From Egibacteraceae bacterium (lineage in GTDB: Bacteria > Actinomycetota > Nitriliruptoria > Euzebyales > Egibacteraceae): a DNA stretch of 47,676 nucleotides. Within the stretch, counting starts at the first letter, position 1. Each line of letters starts with the position of its first letter. Under the pieces are notes generated by a model. The model saw only the letters and a list, made by a program, of their open reading frames with translations, did not search any database and was not told where the DNA came from. The stretch is from contig DATLGH010000011.1 of NCBI GenBank assembly GCA_035540635.1, positions 1 to 47,676 of the forward strand. The letters are read 5' to 3'. The position numbers and the translations under genes were made by a program. Below are positions 1 to 8,463 of this stretch, piece after piece.

Positions 1-366
1 GCCCAACCCCCAGCCCGCCTCCCAGGCCGGCTCCGGGTGAGCACCTGCAGGCCGGTTCAGGGACAGCCGAGGGCGCATCAGCCAGGCCTTCAGCACCTCC
101 CCCCAAGCCCAGCCCCCCTGACGACGGTCAGCCGCCAGCCGCAACCTCGCGATAGCCGCGGCGACGGCCGCAGCCCAAGCACAGCGACATTCTCACGTGG
201 GTGCAACCGCAAACGCTGGGGCGGCAACAAGACCCGTCAGGGCGCGGACACAACCGCGGTCATCGCCTCGCCGCTTTGCACCGCGACCCAGCAACACCTC
301 GACCCCATCGGGGTGTTCTCCGTGAACCTCACTGGGCCTGAGCGGCGGAGAGGAATGACAGTGCGC
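1..366. other. Stretch without a recognisable gene
   Basis: I see no convincing gene here. An open frame at 37-429 on the plus strand has a low-complexity Pro/Arg/Gln-rich product, no ribosome binding site and no family resemblance. The base composition and codon pattern look less regular than in the genes to the right. It is best read as the far edge of the decayed region that continues to about 1640. Confidence 0.5.
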
Positions 367-1060
367 CTACGCGCGGCGGCTAGTCGGACCCGACACGCCG
401 GCCTCTACCTTCGCGCGCAGCCACAGTGACGCCGAGGACGGTGCCACCGTCACCCGAACGACATCCATTAGCTCCTCGGCTACGTGGTGGAGGTCGGTCT
501 CTGACCGCAACGCCGCACCGAACGCCTCGACCGCTTTCCTAGCGTCGTAGCGAGCACGGTTGAACCGTCGGTCAACCACGGTCTGAAGGCGACGACGGAG
601 CGGCTGGAACGCCGCGGCCGCGGCCAGCGTGGACGCAGCCACCGCCAGCTCCGACCCGCCGCCGACAAGAGGAGCCAGGAGCAGGTTCCCGCGACGTAGA
701 TGGCCGCGAGCGCCCGCGGACAGCAGCGCGTACGACACCGTCCTCGACAGAATCCGGTCGATCTCGTACAGCCGGTGTCGCAGGACGGCCACGGCGATGG
801 ACGCCGGAAGCAGGCATCAGGCTGGCCTCGCTCAAGAACGCGGTCCTGAGACCCACGAACCGTCCCAGAAGTTCTGCTGCCAAGAAGCCACCAAAGACCA
901 GTGGAGCGCTGAGACCGACCCACTTCAACTGCAGCCGTTGGACCGGCACGGCTTTGTACCGAACGAGCACGGAGACGACGCCCGCGATGCCCGACACGGC
1001 CGCACCCGCCGTGCGTCCAGTGTCAGGATCAACCTCCCCTGGCCCAATGCCAGCGTAGTC
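367..1060 (-). pseudogene. Frameshifted remnant of a histidine-kinase-like membrane protein
   Basis: Pieces of one protein can be read on the minus strand, but only by changing frame. About 1060-830 gives a membrane-like stretch with the block QRLQLKWVGLSAPLVFGGF. About 800-700 in another frame gives VLRHRLYEIDRILSRTVSYA. About 715-690 needs a third frame (LAAIYVAGT). From there to the stop at 367 the second frame resumes, with GGGSELAVAASTLAAAA, the block around RRFNRARYD and SLWLR. In actinobacterial membrane proteins related to sensor kinases these blocks follow one another in a single frame. At least three frame changes therefore separate the parts, two of them compensating within about 30 bases. 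The C-terminus looks natural and the N-terminus cannot be traced. Sequencing errors are the alternative explanation. Confidence 0.55.
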
Positions 1061-1124
1061 CACGTGCTTTCGCCGCGGTACACACCGCGGCACCCAACGC
1101 GGTCGGGCGCGCCGAGCAACGAGT

Positions 1125-1620
1125 TCAGTGGCGGCTGCGTCGGGCGGGCTTGCGTCGGGGCAGTCCTCGACGGACGGCGGGCGGGTCGGCGGTGCTGCGC
1201 AGCGTCGTCGGCCGCAGCAGGCCATCGCGCACGAAGGGTCGCAGAGCCGTGTCGACCACGGCGGGCGTGGGTGTGTTGACGTGCGGGCTCGACGCACTGG
1301 TCGCCAGGCGGGCGCGCCCCGCGTCGCGCAGGTCGAACAGCGCCGCCGTCATCTCGGTGAGCCGCGCCAGGTCCTCCTTCTGCGCAGGCCGCAGGCGAAA
1401 CGCCAGCGTGTGCCACCCCCCGTGCTCGAGCAGCGCACCCATCACCGTGGCCCCCGGCGGCAGCCCGGCACGTCGTCGTCGGCGGTGACCGCGGCGACGC
1501 CTCGCGACTCAGCTCCAGTACGCCCTCGACAGCCGCATCGTCGTCGAGCAGGCGAAGGGCATCCGAAGAAGCGCGGCCGCGGAGGTGTAGGAGGCGGACG
1601 CGGGCGGGAACGGCTACTGC
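1125..1620 (-). pseudogene. Possible remnant of a winged-helix regulator
   Basis: One minus-strand frame (1445-1125) gives MGALLEHGGWHTLAFRLRP followed by an amphipathic segment (AQKEDLARLTEMTAALFDL). This recalls the segment that follows the DNA-binding domain in some actinobacterial ArsR-type winged-helix proteins. Plausible continuations lie upstream in other frames, for example AVTADDDVPG near 1470-1500 and a block around VRLLHLRGRASSDALRLL near 1560-1600. No single intact frame joins them. The family assignment is weak; the support for decay is the scattering of protein-like blocks over several frames, as in the neighbouring remnant. Confidence 0.25.
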
Positions 1621-1646
1621 CTCCCGACTCCCATAGGGAGACACCC

Positions 1647-2069
1647 ATGGCACAGGCGCTGCGTGAGATCATGGCCCAAGACCTGCAGACGCTGCCCGCG
1701 ACCGCGACGGTCGACCAGGCAGCACGGACGATGCGGAACGCCGACGTCGGCGACATCATCGTCGTCGACGACGACGGCACCGTGCGCGGCATCGTCACCG
1801 ACCGCGACATCACGATCAGGGCGGTGGCGGAGGGCCGCGACCCCTCCACGTTGAAGCTCGAGGAGATCGCCAGCGAGGACCTCGTCACCGTCGAGCCGGA
1901 CACCGACATCACCGAGGCGGCGCGCATCATGCGCGAACGCGCGATCCGGCGACTGCCCGTGACCGAGGGCGGCAAGCCCGTGGGCATCGTGTCCATCGGC
2001 GACCTCGCCATCGAACGCGACGACGACTCGGCGCTGGCCGACATCAGCGCCGCGCCGGGCGACGCGTAG
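1647..2069 (+). CDS. CBS-domain protein
   Basis: The 140-residue product is essentially a tandem pair of CBS domains, the first at about residues 8-65 and the second at about 73-128. Each has the usual pattern of a TV/TVEPDTDI start, a D-G or G-G turn with VRGIVTDRDI or PVGIVSIGDLA, and a following helix. CBS pairs bind adenine nucleotides (AMP, ATP or SAM) and usually act as energy or ligand sensors. As a stand-alone pair it probably regulates a partner in trans, and the partner cannot be told from context. The ATG at 1647 is chosen because AGGGAG lies 6-11 bases upstream and the CBS homology begins at once; the open frame extends far upstream without protein-like sequence. It is the first intact gene after the decayed stretch. 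Confidence 0.85.
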   Translation: MAQALREIMAQDLQTLPATATVDQAARTMRNADVGDIIVVDDDGTVRGIVTDRDITIRAVAEGRDPSTLKLEEIASEDLVTVEPDTDITEAARIMRERAIRRLPVTEGGKPVGIVSIGDLAIERDDDSALADISAAPGDA

Positions 2070-2154
2070 GCCGCCGCTCAAGCGCCACGACGGGGCGTGG
2101 GTCGGGTGACCGGCGAGGGGTGACGGCGCGCGCCGGCGCCCCTGCCTGCTCGGT

Positions 2155-2193
2155 TACACTTCAGCGACACGCTGTTCTCGACGGAGGATCTCC
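2155..2193 (+). promoter_or_regulatory. Candidate -10 box and ribosome binding site for the 2194 gene
   Basis: TACACT at 2155-2160 fits the actinobacterial -10 pattern TAnnnT. It would place the transcript start near 2167, leaving a leader of about 27 bases that carries GGAGG at 2182-2186 in front of the ATG at 2194. No convincing -35 box is visible. Confidence 0.5.
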
Positions 2194-2511
2194 ATGGCGA
2201 AGCGCCTGCTGGGCGTGATCATCACCGCGTTGCTGCTGTGCGTGGGGGCGCTGCCCGCCCTGGCGGTCGAGCCGGACGACGAGGAGATGGAGGTCGAGCA
2301 CGAGGAGCTGCCGAGCTACGAGGAGATCGGCAGCGGCAGCGAGATCTCCCAGGAGTTCCGGCCCGAGCCCTACGAACAACCGACGGTGTTCGCCGGCATG
2401 CTCTATCCCCTGCTGTTCATCGCTGGCGTCGCGGTGCTCGTCGTCCTCGGGCTGTACCTTCTGTGGCAGCCGCGCTTCGCTCAGGAGCGGGAAGCGAAGA
2501 AGCGGCGGTGA
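2194..2511 (+). CDS. Small exported or anchored membrane protein
   Basis: The 105-residue product has an N-terminal signal-peptide-like segment (residues 1-24, [20 protein letters not shown] then an ALA cleavage-like site). A strongly acidic, glutamate-rich middle (about 25-62) follows, then one transmembrane helix (about 68-90) and a short basic tail ending KKRR. The expected topology is an acidic outer segment held by the second helix with the basic tail inside. I do not recognise a family. The start is supported by GGAGG at 2182-2186. Its stop lies one base before the GTG of the zincin gene, so the two are very probably co-transcribed and perhaps translationally coupled. Confidence 0.7.
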   Translation: MAKRLLGVIITALLLCVGALPALAVEPDDEEMEVEHEELPSYEEIGSGSEISQEFRPEPYEQPTVFAGMLYPLLFIAGVAVLVVLGLYLLWQPRFAQEREAKKRR

Positions 2512-2512
2512 C

Positions 2513-3643
2513 GTGACGGTCGAGCCGACCCCCTCCGCGGTGGAGCCGCTCGCGGACTGGGCTCTCGCCGCTCGCGTCGCCTGGCTCGTCGCCTCACGCC
2601 CGACGGCAGGGGCCCCGCGCGGTGCGCGCCAGGAGGCGCCCGTCTCCCGGGAGGACGTCGAGGGGCTGCGCGAGGATCTCGTCGGCGTGGTGCGCCGCGC
2701 CGACGACCTCGCGCGCCAGGCGACAGGGCTCGGCCAGGACCTGCCCCCCGCCGACGTCCGCGTCGTCGGCCGGCGCGCCTGGATCGAGGCGAACATCGCG
2801 AGCATCGCCGACCTCACGAACCCCCTCGCCGAGCAGCTCATGAACCGCAGCGGCGCGGCGCGGGCGACGGCGCGCAAGGCGCTCGGGCTCCAGCTCGGCC
2901 TCGTGTTCGGCTACCTCGCTACCCGGGTGCTCGGCCAGTACGAGGTCTTCCTGCCCGGCGGGGAGACGCCCGGCCGCCTCACCCTCGTCGGTCCGAACCT
3001 CCTGCACGTCGAGCGGTCGCTGCTCCCGGGCAGCGACGTGAGCGCCGGGGACTTCCGTCTCGGACTGTGCCTGCACGAGATCGCCCACCGCCTCCAGTTC
3101 GAGGCCGTCCCGTGGCTGCGCCCGCACCTGAGAGGGCTCCTCGACACCTACCTCGCGGAGACGCGCCTCGACCCGGACCGGGTCAGGGAGGCCATCGGCC
3201 GCGCCGCCGAGCTGCTGCGCGACCCGGGCCGCCTCGGCGACCCCCAGGTGCTGCTCGAGGTCGTCCTCACCCCGCGTCAGGCGGCGGTCATCAAGCGCGC
3301 CCAGGCGCTCATGTCCCTGCTCGAGGGCCACGGCAACGTCGTCATGGACTGGGGCGCGGAGGTGGCGGCCGCGCACAACGGCAACGGGCTCGACCCCGCC
3401 CGGGTGCGCGAGCTGCTCAACCGGCGCCGCAGCAGAGCCCTCGATCAGGCTATGCGGCGTGCGCTCGGCCTGTCGCTGAAGGCCCAGCAGTACCGCGTCG
3501 GCGAAGCGTTCATCCTCGCCGTCGCGGAGCGTCACGGGCGGGACGTGTTCAACCGTGTGTGGGAGCACCCCGACCACGTGCCCACCGAGGCCGAGCTCGA
3601 CGACCCTGACCGCTGGGCCGGACGGGTCGCCACCGAGTCGTGA
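2513..3643 (+). CDS. Zinc-dependent metalloprotease-like protein (DUF2342 / zincin_2)
   Basis: This 376-residue protein carries HEIAH at residues 188-192, an HExxH zinc site, within a mostly helical protein. Length, motif context ([20 protein letters not shown]) and position match the actinobacterial DUF2342 family, sometimes annotated as an F420-biosynthesis-associated protein. In M. tuberculosis the homologous gene Rv3626c also sits directly beside tilS and hpt. Substrate and function are unknown, and the F420 label rests on phylogenetic co-occurrence only. No signal peptide or membrane helix is seen, so it is probably cytoplasmic. It starts at GTG, one base after the stop of the small membrane protein gene. 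Confidence 0.85.
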   Translation: MTVEPTPSAVEPLADWALAARVAWLVASRPTAGAPRGARQEAPVSREDVEGLREDLVGVVRRADDLARQATGLGQDLPPADVRVVGRRAWIEANIASIADLTNPLAEQLMNRSGAARATARKALGLQLGLVFGYLATRVLGQYEVFLPGGETPGRLTLVGPNLLHVERSLLPGSDVSAGDFRLGLCLHEIAHRLQFEAVPWLRPHLRGLLDTYLAETRLDPDRVREAIGRAAELLRDPGRLGDPQVLLEVVLTPRQAAVIKRAQALMSLLEGHGNVVMDWGAEVAAAHNGNGLDPARVRELLNRRRSRALDQAMRRALGLSLKAQQYRVGEAFILAVAERHGRDVFNRVWEHPDHVPTEAELDDPDRWAGRVATES

Positions 3644-3716
3644 CCAGCCCGCGCCCGACACTGCCAGGAGCGCGGCGCTGATCGGCGCACTCCCACCGGA
3701 CCAGTCCCGCGCCGCG

Positions 3717-5123
3717 TTGCTCGACGAGGTGCGCCGCGCGCTGGACGCGGCCCTCGACGCCCACGCGAGGGTGGTGGTGGCGGTCTCCGGCGGACCGGAC
3801 TCCACGGCGCTCGCCCATCTCGTCACGGAGGCCCGTCCGGACCTCGCCGCCTGCGTGGGCCACGTGCGCCATGGTCTGCGTGACGACGCGGAGGACGCCG
3901 CGGTGACCGCCGCCCACGCCCGGGCGCTGGGGCTTGCCTACCACGAGCGGTCGGTGCGGGTGCGGCCGGGCGGGCAGGGACTCGAGGCGGCCGCCCGTGA
4001 GGCCCGCTACGCGGCGCTGTGCCGGATCGCACGGACCGTCGACGCCCGCGCCATCGTCGTCGGCCACACCGCCGACGACCAGGCCGAGACGGTGCTCCTC
4101 AACATCGCTCGCGGCACCGGCCTGCGCGGCCTCGCGGGCATGGCCCCGTCCCGATCGGGGGAGGCGGACGAGGTGCACGGGGTGCGCATCGTGCGTCCCC
4201 TGCTCCGGCTGCGGCGAGCCGATGTGCACGCGTTCGTCAGGGGTGAGGGGCTGCGCTTCGTCAGCGACCCCACGAACAGCGACCCCGAGCAGCGGCGGGC
4301 CCGCGCGCGCTTCGAGCTGCTCCCGGCGCTCGCCGGCCTGTCCGGTGGCGGGGGCGACCCCGTCGCGGCGCTGACCCGCCTCGCGGACCTCGCCCGAGCC
4401 GACGCCGACGCGCTCGACGAGCTCGCCGCGGCGCACGCCCGGCGGATCGTCGTGGCCTGGGGTCCCGCACGGGCGGTGCGCACGGACGCGCTCGGGGGGC
4501 TGCCGGGCGCGCTCGCGAGCCGCGTCGTGCGCCTGCTGTTGCGCGGCGTGCGCGGCGGCGCCGAGGTGCCTGCCCTGACAGTCTCGGCCGTCCTCGCGCT
4601 GCGACCCGGGCAGGCGGTGCACGGCCCGGGCGGGGTGTGGGTGACCTCCGGCGGTGGCTGGGTCGCCGCAGTGCCCCCGGACGTCGCGGCCCTGCCCGGG
4701 CGGCGACTGCACGCGCCGGGGGCCGTCGCGCTGCCCGAGCTCGGCCTCGTCGTACGCGCCGACCACCCGGCGAGCGACCCGCCCCTCGACCCGGGGGTGG
4801 CGCATCGGCCTGGCGAGCCGGCCCCCCGCCCGCTCGCCGACGGTCCGCCGGGCACGAGGGGACCGGCGTGGGCGGTGCTGCCGGGGACGGACGGCCCCCT
4901 TGTCGTGCGCGGACCCCGGCCCGGCGACCGCTTCGGTGCCGAGAACCTCGCCGAGGCGCTCGGTGCGGCGGGCGTCCCCCGCGCGCTGCGGGCCCTCCTG
5001 CCCGTGGTCGCCGACGCGACCGGGGTGGTCTGGGTTCCCGGCCTCGAGCCGCCACCGGCACCGGCCAGCCCCGCCGCCGGCGAGCCCGGCGCCCGGGTCC
5101 GGCTGTGGCTCGCGCCCGCGTGA
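3717..5123 (+). CDS. tilS: tRNA(Ile)-lysidine synthase
   Basis: TilS modifies C34 of the CAU-anticodon tRNA(Ile) with lysine and ATP so that it reads AUA. The PP-loop ATP-binding motif SGGPDS lies at residues 24-29, followed by HVRHGLR, GHTADDQAETVLLNIARGTG and the block around residue 180 with FVSDPTNSD, all typical. The C-terminal region (about 395-430, RPGDRF...AEALGAAGVPRALR) matches the TilS C-terminal domain. The start is uncertain. The frame is open back to a GTG at 3555, deep inside the previous gene. TTG at 3717 and GTG at 3729 fit the usual N-terminal length but lack a good ribosome binding site; AGGAG at 3666-3670 precedes an in-frame CTG at 3678. Confidence 0.9.
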   Translation: MLDEVRRALDAALDAHARVVVAVSGGPDSTALAHLVTEARPDLAACVGHVRHGLRDDAEDAAVTAAHARALGLAYHERSVRVRPGGQGLEAAAREARYAALCRIARTVDARAIVVGHTADDQAETVLLNIARGTGLRGLAGMAPSRSGEADEVHGVRIVRPLLRLRRADVHAFVRGEGLRFVSDPTNSDPEQRRARARFELLPALAGLSGGGGDPVAALTRLADLARADADALDELAAAHARRIVVAWGPARAVRTDALGGLPGALASRVVRLLLRGVRGGAEVPALTVSAVLALRPGQAVHGPGGVWVTSGGGWVAAVPPDVAALPGRRLHAPGAVALPELGLVVRADHPASDPPLDPGVAHRPGEPAPRPLADGPPGTRGPAWAVLPGTDGPLVVRGPRPGDRFGAENLAEALGAAGVPRALRALLPVVADATGVVWVPGLEPPPAPASPAAGEPGARVRLWLAPA

Positions 5124-5145
5124 TCGGTGATCGGGGTGCCGGTGC

Positions 5146-5162
5146 TAGCATCCCCACCCGTG
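5146..5162 (+). promoter_or_regulatory. -10 box giving a probable leaderless hpt transcript
   Basis: TAGCAT at 5146-5151 fits TAnnnT and is followed after 8 bases by the GTG at 5160. Transcription from it would begin at or next to the start codon, giving a leaderless mRNA. No ribosome binding site lies before 5160. Confidence 0.5.
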
Positions 5163-5732
5163 GAGAACCCCGCGCCCGCCTCGGCGCTCGACGCCGACAT
5201 CGACGAGGTGGTCGTCTCCTCCGAGCAGATCCACGAGCGGCTCGCGGAGCTCGCCGCCGAGGTTGACCGCGACTACGCCGGCTGCAACGTCCTGCTCGTC
5301 GGCGTCCTGAAGGGCGCTTTCGTCCTCATGGCTGACTTCGCCCGGTACCTCCGCACGCCCGTGGAGTTCGACTTCATGGCGGTGTCGAGCTACGGCTCGG
5401 CGACCCAGACGTCGGGCGTCGTCCGCATCCTGAAGGACCTCGACCTCGACATCGCCGGGCGCCACGTCGTCCTCGTCGAGGACATCGTCGACTCCGGCCT
5501 CACGCTCAACTACCTCTTGCGCAACCTGCGGGCCCGGGGGCCGGCGTCCCTGGAGGTCATGGCGCTGCTCTCCAAACCGGGCATGATCCGCGTCGACATC
5601 CCCATCCGCTACCACGGCTTCGCCGTCCCCGACGTGTTCGTCGTCGGGTACGGCCTCGACTACGCCGAGCGCTACCGCAACCTGCCCTACGTCGGGACCC
5701 TGAAGCCGGAGATCTACGCCGGGGCCGGGTAG
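5160..5732 (+). CDS. hpt: Hypoxanthine phosphoribosyltransferase
   Basis: The enzyme salvages hypoxanthine and guanine to IMP and GMP with PRPP. The PRPP-binding loop EDIVDSG is at residues 107-113, preceded by the hydrophobic strand [25 protein letters not shown] near residues 43-62 and [20 protein letters not shown] near the C-terminus are characteristic. The length of 190 residues is normal. GTG at 5160 is preferred over the in-frame GTG at 5127 because a -10 box sits directly before it and the family's N-terminus begins shortly after. The tilS-hpt-ftsH order is ancient and is shared with Bacillus and mycobacteria. Confidence 0.93.
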   Translation: MENPAPASALDADIDEVVVSSEQIHERLAELAAEVDRDYAGCNVLLVGVLKGAFVLMADFARYLRTPVEFDFMAVSSYGSATQTSGVVRILKDLDLDIAGRHVVLVEDIVDSGLTLNYLLRNLRARGPASLEVMALLSKPGMIRVDIPIRYHGFAVPDVFVVGYGLDYAERYRNLPYVGTLKPEIYAGAG

Positions 5733-5772
5733 GGGCGGTCCGTTCGACCGGTCCGGCGCGGCGGGCCGGTGC

Positions 5773-5787
5773 TACAGTGACCGCATG
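5773..5787 (+). promoter_or_regulatory. -10 box giving a probable leaderless ftsH transcript
   Basis: TACAGT at 5773-5778 is followed after only 6 bases by the ATG at 5785. There is no room for a ribosome binding site between them, so a leaderless transcript is likely. Confidence 0.55.
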
Positions 5788-7761
5788 AAAGCGCGACGCT
5801 TCCTGCGGAGTCCCTATGTCTGGATCGTCCCCGTAGTCGTCGCGGCCTTCATCGTGCTGTCGACGATGGCCGGCGGCGACGACGAGCCGCTGCGCTTCGA
5901 CGAGTTCATGAACCGGCTGGAGGCCGGCGAGGTGGAGACCGTCGAGGACTTCGCCCGGGACGGGCGCCTCCAGGGCAGCTTCACCGACGGCACCGAGTTC
6001 GAGACCTACTACAACGTCAACGTCGACGGGGAGCGCCTGGGCGCCGCGCTCGACGAGGCGCGCCGGGACGGCACGCTCGACGAGCGCCGGGTCGACAACC
6101 AGTCGGGCAACGTCTTCCTCCAGTTCCTGTTCTCCCTGCTGCCGTTCCTGCTCATCTTCGGGCTCTTCTTCTTCCTCATGACCCAGATGCAGGGTGGCGG
6201 CCGGGGGGTCATGAGCTTCGGGAAGTCGAAGGCCAAGGCGATCTCCAAGGACGCCCCGAAGGTCACGTTCGCCGACGTCGCGGGCTCGGACGAGGCGGTC
6301 GAGGAGCTCCGCGAGATCAAGGACTTCCTCGCCAACCCCGCGAAGTTCCAGTCGATGGGCGCGAAGATCCCGAAGGGCGTGCTCCTCTTCGGGCCGCCGG
6401 GGACCGGCAAGACCCTGCTCGCGCGGGCGGTCGCGGGCGAGGCCGGCGCCCCCTTCTTCTCGATCTCCGGCTCGGACTTCGTCGAGATGTTCGTCGGGGT
6501 CGGGGCCAGCCGGGTGCGCGACCTGTTCGAGCAGGCCAAGGCCAACGCCCCCGCGATCATCTTCATGGACGAGATCGACGCGGTCGGACGCCATCGGGGC
6601 GCCGGCATGGGCGGCGGCCACGACGAGCGTGAGCAGACCCTGAACCAGCTGCTCGTGGAGATGGACGGCTTCGACGTCAAGACCGGCATCATCCTCATCG
6701 CCGCCACGAACCGTCCCGACATCCTCGACCCCGCCCTCCTGCGCCCCGGCCGCTTCGACCGCCAGATCGTCGTCGACCGGCCCGACCTCGTCGGGCGCCA
6801 GGCCATCCTCGAGGTGCACGCGCGCGGCAAGCCGCTCGCCGACGACGCCGACCTGTCGGTCATCGCGCGCCGGACGCCGGGGTTCACCGGCGCGGACCTC
6901 GCGAACCTCGTGAACGAGGCGGCGCTCATCTCCGCCCGCCGGGACCGCACCGACATCACCATGCAGGCGATGGAGGAAGCCATCGACCGGGTCATCGCCG
7001 GCCCGGAGCGCAAGACCCGGCTGATGGGCGAGGCCGAGAAGCGCGTCATCGCCTACCACGAGGGCGGGCACACCATCGTCGGGCACGCCCTGCCCCACGC
7101 CGACCCGGTTCACAAGGTGTCGATCATCCCCCGTGGGCAGGCCCTCGGATGGACGCTGACGCTGCCGACCGAGGACAAGTACCTCGTGTCGCGCGGTGAG
7201 CTCATCGACCAGCTCGCCATGATGCTCGGCGGCCGCGTCGCCGAGGAGCTCACCATCGGCGACTTCACGACGGGGGCGGCCGACGACATCTCGCGCGCCA
7301 CCCAGACGGCGCGCAACATGGTCACCCAGTACGGCATGAGCGCGACGCTCGGGCCGATGACCTTCGGGCAGAAGGACTCGCAGCCGTTCCTCGGCAAGGA
7401 GTTCGGGCACGCGCCCGACTACTCGGCCGAGGTGGCGTTCGAGATCGACCGCGAGGTGCGGGCCCTGATCGACGAGGCACATGACGAGGCCCTCGAGGTG
7501 CTCGTCGCCAACCGCGAGGTGCTCGAGGAGCTGGCCGACGCGCTCATGGAGCGCGAGACGGTCGAGCGCGACGAGCTCGCCGCGGTCCTTGCGAAGGTCG
7601 ACAAGCGGCCGTCGCGCAAGATCCAGCCGCTCATGAACGGCGGCGGCAGCCCGGTGTCGGGTCAGGCGGTGGTGAGCCAGCTGCGACGGGCCGAGCAGCC
7701 GGCGGCTATGGCGCGCGCCGCCCGCGCGCAGCAGCGCCCCTCGTCGACCCAGTCTGACTGA
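5785..7761 (+). CDS. ftsH: ATP-dependent zinc metalloprotease FtsH
   Basis: FtsH is a hexameric AAA+ protease of the inner membrane that degrades misfolded membrane proteins and short-lived regulators. Transmembrane helices lie at about residues 9-28 and 109-133, with the extracytoplasmic segment between them. Walker A GPPGTGKT is at 203-210, Walker B IIFMDEID follows near 255, and the second region of homology ends in RPGRFDRQI. The zinc site HEGGH is at 425-429. The Gly in place of the commoner Ala is, as I recall, usual in actinobacterial FtsH. The 658 residues are of normal length with an unstructured C-terminal tail. It is flanked by hpt and folE, as in related genomes. Confidence 0.97.
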   Translation: MKARRFLRSPYVWIVPVVVAAFIVLSTMAGGDDEPLRFDEFMNRLEAGEVETVEDFARDGRLQGSFTDGTEFETYYNVNVDGERLGAALDEARRDGTLDERRVDNQSGNVFLQFLFSLLPFLLIFGLFFFLMTQMQGGGRGVMSFGKSKAKAISKDAPKVTFADVAGSDEAVEELREIKDFLANPAKFQSMGAKIPKGVLLFGPPGTGKTLLARAVAGEAGAPFFSISGSDFVEMFVGVGASRVRDLFEQAKANAPAIIFMDEIDAVGRHRGAGMGGGHDEREQTLNQLLVEMDGFDVKTGIILIAATNRPDILDPALLRPGRFDRQIVVDRPDLVGRQAILEVHARGKPLADDADLSVIARRTPGFTGADLANLVNEAALISARRDRTDITMQAMEEAIDRVIAGPERKTRLMGEAEKRVIAYHEGGHTIVGHALPHADPVHKVSIIPRGQALGWTLTLPTEDKYLVSRGELIDQLAMMLGGRVAEELTIGDFTTGAADDISRATQTARNMVTQYGMSATLGPMTFGQKDSQPFLGKEFGHAPDYSAEVAFEIDREVRALIDEAHDEALEVLVANREVLEELADALMERETVERDELAAVLAKVDKRPSRKIQPLMNGGGSPVSGQAVVSQLRRAEQPAAMARAARAQQRPSSTQSD

Positions 7762-7791
7762 GGCACCACGACTGACTGACGGAGCGGGGCG

Positions 7792-8463
7792 ATGACCGAC
7801 TCGGCGACGGGCGCCGGGATAAGGCGCCCGCCGGTGCTCGACGCCGACTCCCGCGTCCGGGCGGCGACCAGCCTCGTGCCAAGCGGGGGATTCGACCACG
7901 ACAAGATCCGCGCGGGTGTGCGGCTCCTCCTCGAGGGGCTCGGCATCGACGGCGACGCAGTTGGCGTGCGCGACACCCCCGAGCGCGTCGCGCGGATGTG
8001 CGACGAGATCTTCGCGGGCCTGCTCGTCGATCCGGCCGACGTGCTCGACGTCGTGTTCGAGGAAGGCCACGACGAGATCGTCATGGTCCGCGACATCCCG
8101 CTGGCGAGCGTCTGCGAGCATCACCTCGTGCCGTTCGTCGGCAAGGCCCACGTCGGCTACCTGCCCAACGTGAGCGGCCAGGTGACCGGGATCAGCAAGC
8201 TGGCCCGGCTTGTCGACCTCGTGGCGAAGCGCCCCAACCTCCAGGAGCGCCTCGGCAACACCATCGCCGACACGCTCGAGAAGGCCCTTGCCCCACGCGG
8301 CGTCTTCGTCATGATCGAGGCGGAGCACACCTGCATGACCATGCGGGGAGTCCGCAAGCCGGGGGCGATGACCGTGACGAGCGCCGTGCGCGGCCTCATG
8401 CGCGACGACCCGCGCACGCGAGCGGAGGTTCTCCAGCTCGTGGCCATGGGCGGCGGTCGGTGA
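7792..8463 (+). CDS. folE: GTP cyclohydrolase I
   Basis: FolE converts GTP to 7,8-dihydroneopterin triphosphate, the first step of folate synthesis. Zinc ligands are C108 and H111 in SVCEHHLVPF and C181 in EHTCM; the family block GYLPNVSGQVTGISKLARLV is present. The first 35 or so residues are a variable extension. The length of 223 residues is normal. The start is supported by GGAGCGGGG a few bases upstream of the ATG. It overlaps folP by 4 bases (GTGA), implying translational coupling. Confidence 0.97.
   Translation: MTDSATGAGIRRPPVLDADSRVRAATSLVPSGGFDHDKIRAGVRLLLEGLGIDGDAVGVRDTPERVARMCDEIFAGLLVDPADVLDVVFEEGHDEIVMVRDIPLASVCEHHLVPFVGKAHVGYLPNVSGQVTGISKLARLVDLVAKRPNLQERLGNTIADTLEKALAPRGVFVMIEAEHTCMTMRGVRKPGAMTVTSAVRGLMRDDPRTRAEVLQLVAMGGGR

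Noticed and set aside
37-429. Open frame of 130 codons at the left edge
   Set aside because: No ribosome binding site, low-complexity product and irregular codon use; it lies in the decayed region.
7057-7071. FtsH zinc site reads HEGGH instead of HEAGH
   Set aside because: As I recall, Gly at this position is normal in actinobacterial FtsH (M. tuberculosis included), so this is not unusual.
5557-8328. A 923-codon open frame on the minus strand opposite ftsH and folE, and a 1022-codon one at 32623-35691 opposite the P-type ATPase
   Set aside because: They are shadows of GC-rich coding sequence: the plus strand has complete, motif-rich genes over the same span, and the products are His/Arg/Asp-rich with no family blocks.
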